Assembly: GCA_958437935.1 (NCBI GenBank)
Contig: CAUBPS010000006.1
Coordinates: 51,200-115,199, forward strand
DNA from: an uncultured Collinsella sp.
Lineage (GTDB): Bacteria; Actinomycetota; Coriobacteriia; Coriobacteriales; Coriobacteriaceae
DNA: 64,000 nucleotides
Direction: 5' to 3'
Part shown: piece after piece, positions 58,456 to 64,000 of the stretch
Layout of the letters: every line of letters starts with the position of its first letter
Numbering within the stretch: the stretch's first letter is position 1
Made by a program: the position numbers and the translations under genes
The notes under the pieces: model-generated
What the model was told of the DNA's origin: nothing
Database searches by the model: none
What the model saw: only the letters and a program-made list of their open reading frames with translations

Positions 58456-59151
58456 TTATTCGATTATGTAGCCGACGCCCCAGACGTTTTTGATAAAGCG
58501 CGGCTTTTGAGCGTCGTCACCGATCTTTTCGCGCAGGTGGCGAATGTGCACCATCACCGTATTGTTGGAGCCGGGCATAAAATCCTCATTCCACACCGCG
58601 CGGAACAGATCCTCCACGGCCACCACGCTGCCGCGATGCTCGACCAGATACAGCAAGATGGAATACTCGATGGGCGTGAGGCGAACCGGCGCACCGTCCA
58701 CCGTTACGGAACGGGCATCGCGGTTGATCTCTAGGCCGTCGAACTGGATGGTCGGCGACTCGGCCGCCTGCGCACGGCTACCGTAGCTGGTGTAGCGACG
58801 AAGCTGAGCGTGCACGCGCGCGATGAGCTCCAGCGGGCGGAACGGCTTAACCACGTAATCGTCCGCGCCAAGCGAAAGGCCCTCGATCTTGTCTTGCTGG
58901 GCATCGCGCGCCGTCAGCATGATCACGGGATAGGTATGGCTGGAACGGATCGTACGCAGCAACTCAAGCCCATCGATATCGGGCAGCATGACATCCAGCA
59001 GCGCCAGATCGAACTCCTGCTCCAAGATTGCCTTGGCAGCATCGGCCCCGCTATAGGCGACCTGTACGTCAAAGCCTTCTTTTGTGAGGTAGATACCAAC
59101 CAAGTCGGCGATGGCCTTTTCGTCATCAACTACCAAAATGCGCTCGTTCAT
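58456..59151 (-). CDS. VanR-like response regulator
   Basis: 231 residues. MNERILVVDDEKAIADLV, LLDVMLPDIDG, HTYPVIMLTA and DDYVVKPFRPLELIARV match VanR phrase by phrase, as do the end regions SNNTVMVHIRHLREKIG and VWGVGYIIE. VanR controls glycopeptide resistance genes, but no vanH/A/X is here, so a general cell-wall stress role is more likely. GAGAGGAG precedes the ATG. Divergent from the D,D-carboxypeptidase gene. Confidence 0.93.
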   Translation of the reverse strand: MNERILVVDDEKAIADLVGIYLTKEGFDVQVAYSGADAAKAILEQEFDLALLDVMLPDIDGLELLRTIRSSHTYPVIMLTARDAQQDKIEGLSLGADDYVVKPFRPLELIARVHAQLRRYTSYGSRAQAAESPTIQFDGLEINRDARSVTVDGAPVRLTPIEYSILLYLVEHRGSVVAVEDLFRAVWNEDFMPGSNNTVMVHIRHLREKIGDDAQKPRFIKNVWGVGYIIE

Positions 59152-59348
59152 GCGTGCTCCTCTCGCGCTCCATTATGCCCGAGGGGGCGCATGCCACACA
59201 CAACAAGCGTGGGTGATTAAGTCGGCCTTAAGCACCCTTGTGCCCGTTCGGGCGCGGATGTGGGCCACGCACGCACGCGATGATCGCCGACACCGGCAAA
59301 CGATATACTCTAGTTCCAGAAGAGACCATCCCGTCGAAAGCGAAATCT

Positions 59349-60689
59349 GTGAAGTCCCTCATCTCTTTTGCAAAGCGCTCAGCCCAGCTTGCCGCCGGCT
59401 TTGTCTGCGCTATCGCCCTTGCCGCTGGCGTGCCCACCGTCGCCGGCGCCCAAGTGCTCACGACCGACAATGTCTGCGGCAAAACCGCCGATGCGCGCGG
59501 CATCACGGCCGAAAATCTGCCCGATATCGATGCGACCAATGCGCTCGTCATGGGCAAAGACGGCACCGTCTACTACGGGCGCGGCGCCGATGAGCAGGTC
59601 AAAATCGCCTCGATCACCAAGGTCATGACTGCAATCCTAACCGTCGAGAATTGCAAGATGGACGAGAAGGTCACGGTGAGCAACGCCGCAGCCACCGTGG
59701 GTAATTCGACCGCCGGCTTGCTCGAAGGTGACGAGCTTACCGTGGAGCAGGCACTGCGCGGCCTGATGATTCCCTCGGGCAACGACGCCGCCGTCGTGCT
59801 CGCCGAATATGTGGGCAAGAAGATCGAGCCTAAGACCAAAGACGCCGAGGCAACCTTTGTGAAGGCCATGAACGAGCGCGCTAAGAAGCTCGGCTGCACC
59901 GGTACGCTTTTTGAAAACCCGCATGGTCTGGACTTTGATGAGTGGGCTGGCGATATGCACTCAACCGCACACGACGTAGCGCTGATGATGCAGGAGGCCA
60001 TGAAAAACGATACGGTCCGCGAGGTCGTAGCGAGCGAGGATTCCTGGATCGAGGTCACGGGCGCCGACGGCACCGACCATTCGCATTCCATGGACACGCA
60101 TAACTATTTGCTGGGCCAAGATGGCAACATTGGTGGCAAGACCGGCACCACCGACGACGCGGGCTACTGCTTCACGAGCGCCTACAACCGCGACGGCGAC
60201 GAGATCTACACCGTCGTTTTGAACTCCACCACCACCGACCAGCGCTTTACCGATACCGCCACCCTTGCCAACTGGTACTACGGCCACAAGGTGACGGTCG
60301 CAATCGCCAACACACAGGAAAAGACCGCCAACGGCAACCCGCTTATGGCGCGCATTGGTCAAACCGACTGGACGGATAAGACGATCGACGCCACACTCGC
60401 CGATCCTACGGCGCAAGCGACCGTGTTTTCCCTTGCCGGCGAGGTGACCGAAAAGGTTAGCTACGACGATCTTTCGGGCACGGTGCATGTGGGCGACAAG
60501 GTGGGTAGCGTCACGCTCAAGCAGGACGGCACCAAGATCGCCGTCATGGACCTGGTTGCCGACGAGGAAGGCGCAGGGCCGAATCCCATTGAATGGCTCC
60601 TTGTGAAGCTTGATCGCTTGGGCCGTCGCATCGACAACCGCCCACTCACAGCCGAGAGCGAGACCGTCACCAAGGCTCCTGAGGTGTAG
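59349..60689 (+). CDS. D-alanyl-D-alanine carboxypeptidase (DacA/DacF type)
   Basis: 446 residues. Penicillin-binding motifs: SITK (SxxK), SGND (SxN) and GGKTGTT (KTG). The GTG at 59349 gives a normal signal peptide (KSLISFAKRSAQLAAGFVCA...), whereas longer frames from 59238 or 59280 put polar residues ahead of it. TATACT at about 59303 may be the -10. Trims peptidoglycan pentapeptides outside the cell; the C-terminal domain resembles the PBP5 stalk, but no membrane helix follows. Divergent from the VanR-like gene and possibly controlled by it. Confidence 0.9.
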   Translation: MKSLISFAKRSAQLAAGFVCAIALAAGVPTVAGAQVLTTDNVCGKTADARGITAENLPDIDATNALVMGKDGTVYYGRGADEQVKIASITKVMTAILTVENCKMDEKVTVSNAAATVGNSTAGLLEGDELTVEQALRGLMIPSGNDAAVVLAEYVGKKIEPKTKDAEATFVKAMNERAKKLGCTGTLFENPHGLDFDEWAGDMHSTAHDVALMMQEAMKNDTVREVVASEDSWIEVTGADGTDHSHSMDTHNYLLGQDGNIGGKTGTTDDAGYCFTSAYNRDGDEIYTVVLNSTTTDQRFTDTATLANWYYGHKVTVAIANTQEKTANGNPLMARIGQTDWTDKTIDATLADPTAQATVFSLAGEVTEKVSYDDLSGTVHVGDKVGSVTLKQDGTKIAVMDLVADEEGAGPNPIEWLLVKLDRLGRRIDNRPLTAESETVTKAPEV

Positions 60690-60715
60690 GGCCAAAGCGT
60701 TATCACATCGAACCA

Positions 60716-60747
60716 AATGAGGCGTCCAACGGGGCGCCTCATTTTTT
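60716..60747 (+). terminator. Terminator after the D,D-carboxypeptidase
   Basis: AATGAGGCG / GCGCCTCATT stem followed by TTTTT. Confidence 0.9.
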
Positions 60748-60750
60748 GAG

Positions 60751-60940
60751 GGTTCGAATCCCCAGCTAACGTGGATCAACTAAAAAAGGGTCCCTTTCGG
60801 AACCCTTCTTTAAAGTCATACTGGCGGAGAGCTGGGGATGTCCGGGCATGCTGCGCATGCCCTCCGGCTTCAAAGCCTGGCGGCTTTTCGCCCACGGGCT
60901 ACAAACGCTTTCGCGTTTGCTTAACGCCCGTGCCCTCTCG
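60751..60940 (-). repeat. 190-bp unit duplicating the tRNA-Ser 3' end and terminator around a palindromic module
   Basis: The unit starts with GGTTCGAATCCCCAGCTAACG, repeats the tRNA terminator (60782-60810) and the tRNA 3' end including CCA (60822-60840), and then has a module of nested hairpins (CAAACGC-GAAA-GCGTTTG, ACGGGC/GCCCGT, GGGCATGC/GCATGCCC) instead of a tRNA body. The same start, terminator and 3' end recur exactly 190 bases on (60941, 60973, 61012), attached to the real tRNA. A second such duplication lies at 63741-64000. Confidence 0.8.
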
Positions 60941-60972
60941 GGTTCGAATCCCCAGCTAACGTTCTCCATACC

Positions 60973-61000
60973 AAAAAGGGCCCCTTACGGAGCCCTTCTT
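60973..61000 (-). terminator. Terminator of tRNA-Ser(GCU)
   Basis: Minus strand AAGAAGGGCTCC / GGGGCCCTTTTT hairpin just past the tRNA CCA end. Confidence 0.85.
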
Positions 61001-61011
61001 CAAATTCGTAC

Positions 61012-61102
61012 TGGCGGAGAGCTGGGGATTCGAACCCCAGATGCCCTTTTGGGGCATACTCGCTTAGCAGGCGAGCACCTTCGGCCTCTCGGTCAGCTCT
61101 CC
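61012..61102 (-). tRNA. tRNA-Ser (anticodon GCU)
   Basis: Minus strand: acceptor GGAGAGC pairs with GCTCTCC, discriminator G, CCA encoded. The anticodon stem-loop CTCGC-CTGCTAA-GCGAG gives anticodon GCT. A long variable arm (ATGCCCCAAAAGGGCAT) and T-arm GGGGTTCGAATCCCC follow, as expected for a class II serine tRNA. Confidence 0.95.
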
Positions 61103-61193
61103 GTAACAGCCGTTCTATAGTAACCAAACAGTCGAAGATGGGCAAGTGGGATTTTCAAATTGCCCAGCAGCCTCTCCTCCTTGCAAGCTTCGC

Positions 61194-63635
61194 CTACCCC
61201 AGCGAGCGGTTGAGGGAGCCGAGCTCATCGTTGCCCATGGTGCGCCACATTTGATAGATGCAGCCGCGTGCCAAGAAAAAGAAGCCGTTATCGACGAGTT
61301 GCACGGCGGAATCCGCGAGCTGATTGGTCACGGCGGGTACCGGCGGCAGCTCAAGGCCTGCCTTGCGGATGGTCTCGACAGCCTCCTCAAACGTGGGCGG
61401 CTTGATGACGCCCATCTCGTTCATAAGGCCCTGCATTTCCTCCTGCGCACTGCCGCCCGACTCCTCGCCGCGCGGCACCAGGCGATAACATGCCAGCGCC
61501 AGCTCGAGCTGGTCGCAGTTCCAGTAGGCGAATGCCAGGCGATAGAACAGGTAACCGATCGAAGGCCGGTCGCTGGCAATGCGCAGGCCGTGGCGCGCCA
61601 CCTCGATAATCTCGTCATAGCGCTCCAGGCGTGCTAGCACGTTGATCAGGGCAAAGTGAGACTGCATGGACGAGCGCGCCAAATCGTAGAGACGACGCAC
61701 CTCGGGCAGTGCACGCTCAAAGTCCTCTTGTTCGACGTAAAAGCTGCAGATCTCGTGCTGGGCAAAATACAGCGCATCGGGAGCGCGAAGGATACGCACA
61801 GAACGGTCCTCCTCCATCACCGGCAGCACAATGCGCACCAGCTGGTTGTCGCAGAACTGGGTCTGCACCGGGCCCGTCGCCAAAAGCTCAGCAACAGTAC
61901 ACTTGGCTTCCAACTCCTCGACAAGTCGAGAAAAGCCCTCGAAAGCACCGGCTCGGTCAACTTTGGATTGCTCGCGCAGCTCGACGACGCGGGCGACATA
62001 CGGATCGTTGTCCTCCTCCATGACCTCAAGCTCGTCAGCCGTATCAGCGAGCAGCAAATCGCGAAGCGCAGGCGGCAATGGACGATGGTCATCACGTGGT
62101 CGGGCGTGAACCTCTGCAGGCTCAATCATGTCCGGTGCATCTGCCTCATATGCCTCGAGCAAATGCATGCAGGGCATGTCGTCCATATCCATGCTCTCAA
62201 GATCCTTGGCGATAGAAACGCAATCGGCCAGATAGGCTGCACGGCCAAAGGAATACGTTTTAACAACGCGCTCGCCCTGCTCACCGTCGGGAGCCGCAAT
62301 CTGCACGTAGCAGCACGTGATGCGAGCGCCCGAAGCAAAGCAAGCCGCCGCGAGCGTAAGCGCAATACGCGCATCGTGCTCGGTAGCCCATGCTGCGCGC
62401 TTAGGCTCATCCACCTCGCGCCAGGCGTCATCTTGAGCATCGTATTCGCGCTGGGGCATAGCATCGACAACCGTGCGGCCAAATCGCACCAGCATAATGC
62501 CCTCGGCGACGTTCGCTCGATAGGTGTAGTCGAGCCGCGTGACCACGTTGAGCGCTTCTACGATACGTGCAAAGCGGGTGCGAACGTCCCACTCGCCACC
62601 CGGCTGGCACGCAACCGTCCCCGGCTTGGCCCACGGGTTGTCATTCGACAGCGTTTCGAGCAGGCGAGGAACGTCGTTTGTCGTCTTGCTGATATGCCAT
62701 AGGTCAAAGAGCGAGCAGCCCTCAAAGCTTGGCGACGAGGCAACGGGGCCCAACCCTGCCCCAATACGCTCAAGGATGCCCGATAGGCGGTTCAGGCGGC
62801 ACTCGATGGCAAGCAGGGCATCGATCTCGTCCTGATCCAGCAGGCTACGATCAAAATTGAGATAGAAGAGCCTCGAGCGATCGATGCGCGCCAGGCTCAT
62901 TTCGGTTTTGGCCGCGATGGTGCGCAGGCGAGGCAGATTAACTTCGCCCATCAAAGCGGCGGCATAGCGCTCAATGCCACTTGGATTATCTGTATGGTCA
63001 ATGCGGTAGAGCAACGTTTCGATTGCATCGGGCAGCGGCGTGGAATCAAAACCCAGCAGCACCTCAACCGGCTCGGGGAGTTTTACAAGTTTGATCTTGT
63101 CGACGGCATTTTTCATGCCCTCGTCGAGGCCGTCGGCATCCGCCTTGGTTGCGACGACGTTTTCGGAATCGGCAAATATCACGTAGCGCAAAAACATCGA
63201 GGCCATGAACTCGCCGTAGCGAAGGCTGCGCGTCGAATTCCACGTCTCACGATCGGATTGTTCGCGCATGGTGCCTTCGGGAGAGCCGATGGCTCGCGCC
63301 CGGGAGCGCATCGTCCCATCGGTACCCCTGACCGCAATCTCACCGATGTTGGAATCGGACTCGTCAAGAATCAGTTGCATGTCGGGATCGTCGGGCAGCG
63401 ATTCCTCGTTAACGGGACGGTCCACCTTATAGACCTCACCCGAAACGCTCACGTAGCCCAAAAGCGACACATGGCTTTTGCCGACGAATTCGACGACATA
63501 GCATGATTCATGCGGGTCCTCGCCAAAGAGCTTCCAAACCACGCCATACGAGCGTCCCGCAGGCTGCTCGGGCATGGCCGGAAAGCGCTTTTTGGGATCG
63601 AGAAACCTGAGCTTGTATGTCGGACGCTCTGCCAC
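61194..63635 (-). CDS. Large uncharacterised protein with C-terminal TPR-like repeats
   Basis: 813 residues, no signal peptide or membrane segment. I do not recognise the first ~580 residues; they are acidic and mixed alpha/beta. Residues ~640-740 read like TPR pairs (FERALPEVRRLYDLARSSM, RYDEIIEVARHGLRIASDRPSIGYLFYRLAFAYWNCDQLELALACY). GTG start at 63635 behind GGTGA. The gene fills the space between two tRNA-linked duplications. It may be a scaffold for a complex; a conserved Coriobacteriia protein is my best guess. Confidence 0.6.
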   Translation of the reverse strand: MAERPTYKLRFLDPKKRFPAMPEQPAGRSYGVVWKLFGEDPHESCYVVEFVGKSHVSLLGYVSVSGEVYKVDRPVNEESLPDDPDMQLILDESDSNIGEIAVRGTDGTMRSRARAIGSPEGTMREQSDRETWNSTRSLRYGEFMASMFLRYVIFADSENVVATKADADGLDEGMKNAVDKIKLVKLPEPVEVLLGFDSTPLPDAIETLLYRIDHTDNPSGIERYAAALMGEVNLPRLRTIAAKTEMSLARIDRSRLFYLNFDRSLLDQDEIDALLAIECRLNRLSGILERIGAGLGPVASSPSFEGCSLFDLWHISKTTNDVPRLLETLSNDNPWAKPGTVACQPGGEWDVRTRFARIVEALNVVTRLDYTYRANVAEGIMLVRFGRTVVDAMPQREYDAQDDAWREVDEPKRAAWATEHDARIALTLAAACFASGARITCCYVQIAAPDGEQGERVVKTYSFGRAAYLADCVSIAKDLESMDMDDMPCMHLLEAYEADAPDMIEPAEVHARPRDDHRPLPPALRDLLLADTADELEVMEEDNDPYVARVVELREQSKVDRAGAFEGFSRLVEELEAKCTVAELLATGPVQTQFCDNQLVRIVLPVMEEDRSVRILRAPDALYFAQHEICSFYVEQEDFERALPEVRRLYDLARSSMQSHFALINVLARLERYDEIIEVARHGLRIASDRPSIGYLFYRLAFAYWNCDQLELALACYRLVPRGEESGGSAQEEMQGLMNEMGVIKPPTFEEAVETIRKAGLELPPVPAVTNQLADSAVQLVDNGFFFLARGCIYQMWRTMGNDELGSLNRSLG

Positions 63636-63740
63636 GAAATATCACCCTGATCGGTCGTCTAAAGAAAGAGCGCGCCACGGGCTCACCGAGGCGCATACTC
63701 GAAATCTTACACGAGTCGATGAGAAATAGTCCCCTTTGAC

Positions 63741-64000
63741 CGAGGTTCAAATCCATGCAGTGTTTACGTAAAAGAAAAGCCCCCGTCGCCGGGAGCTTTA
63801 ATCTCAATTGGTGCGGCGTATAGGATTCCGCGCATCCGCTGCGCGGATCCGCACCGGCTTCGCCCGCCTGCCGGCGTGCTCGCCCGCGGGCTAAAAACGC
63901 TCCGCGTTTTCTTTACGCCCGCGCCTCGACCGAGGTTCGAATCCGTGCAGTGTTTACGTAAAAGAAAAGCCCCCGTCGCCGGGAGCTTTAATCTCAATTG
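63741..64000 (-). repeat. Second 190-bp tRNA-end/terminator duplication, running into the window edge
   Basis: CGAGGTTC(A/G)AATCC(A/G)TGCAGTG plus a terminator (63776-63799, AAGCTCCCGG / CCGGGGGCTT type) occurs at 63741 and again at 63931, exactly 190 bases apart. Between them on the minus strand is a CCA-ending tRNA 3' part (AATCCTATACGCCGCACCA) preceded by nested hairpins (AAAACGC-GGA-GCGTTTT, CGCGGGC/GCCCGCG). A tRNA gene is expected just beyond 64000 on the minus strand. Confidence 0.75.

Noticed and set aside
60751..60940. Second tRNA-Ser gene
   Set aside because: Only the T-arm word and 3' acceptor are tRNA-like; the anticodon arm and 5' half are missing.

Overview
The window is a GC-rich chromosomal segment from an anaerobic actinobacterium. 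The mix of genes points to the class Coriobacteriia, probably Collinsella or a close relative: a glnA plus GlnR-like regulator pair, a FeoAAB plus Cys-rich iron-uptake set, a nickel-pincer lactate racemase locus, Actinobacteria-style ABC exporters and paired YhgE/Pip proteins. This is recognition from memory, not a database result. About 45 protein genes are intact or nearly so, most on the minus strand. There is one complete tRNA gene (Ser-GCU). I see no rRNA, prophage, IS transposase or CRISPR array.

Layout. 1-10 kb: the start of a HAD phosphatase (cut by the window edge), an MFS exporter, a MoaC-MobB fusion with MoaA (molybdenum cofactor), a nuclease-like protein between two identical palindromes, and a heterodimeric ABC exporter. 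10-20 kb: a MATE pump behind a MerR-type promoter, LigA, an HtrA-like protease, a glnR-glnA unit, and LacI and GntR regulators. 20-30 kb: an AAA ATPase with decamer repeats in its leader, an old-yellow-enzyme type flavin/FeS reductase, the feo operon, an HPr-like protein with Asp46, and AspRS. 30-40 kb: SerB, LarB, LarC (N-terminal domain only), TetR, LarD, LarA, PEP carboxylase and HisRS. 40-51 kb: an MFS remnant, an M20 amidohydrolase, a DMT exporter, two YhgE/Pip proteins and HtpG. 51-64 kb: GNAT, a CpsB/CpsD/CpsC tyrosine-phosphorylation trio, a PhoB/PhoR-like pair, an orphan PstB, a VanR/VanS-like pair, a D-Ala-D-Ala carboxypeptidase, tRNA-Ser with a 190-bp duplication, and a large TPR protein.

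The genes themselves are mostly housekeeping, transport and signalling. What stands out is the intergenic DNA, which is packed with large palindromes. Some are classical REP-like repeats with constant arms (CCACCACAAAGG, CCATCACAACATTCGA and GGGGACGGAGG families). Others follow a different rule: loops and junctions are constant between copies, while the long stems differ completely in sequence and stay perfectly self-complementary (33221-33345 with 35695-35821; 43343-43509 with 48740-48957; 40292-40353 with 40431-40498). At two loci a tRNA 3' end and its terminator are duplicated with the same 190-bp period around a palindromic module. These are the best candidates for something undescribed, either structured RNAs or non-autonomous palindromic elements.

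Functional links. LarA, LarD, LarB and LarC together suggest interconversion and transport of D/L-lactate, but the CTP-binding LarC2 half is missing here. The window's minus-strand run from 59151 to 53992 (VanR/VanS-like, PstB, PhoB/PhoR-like) could be a phosphate and envelope-stress signalling operon.
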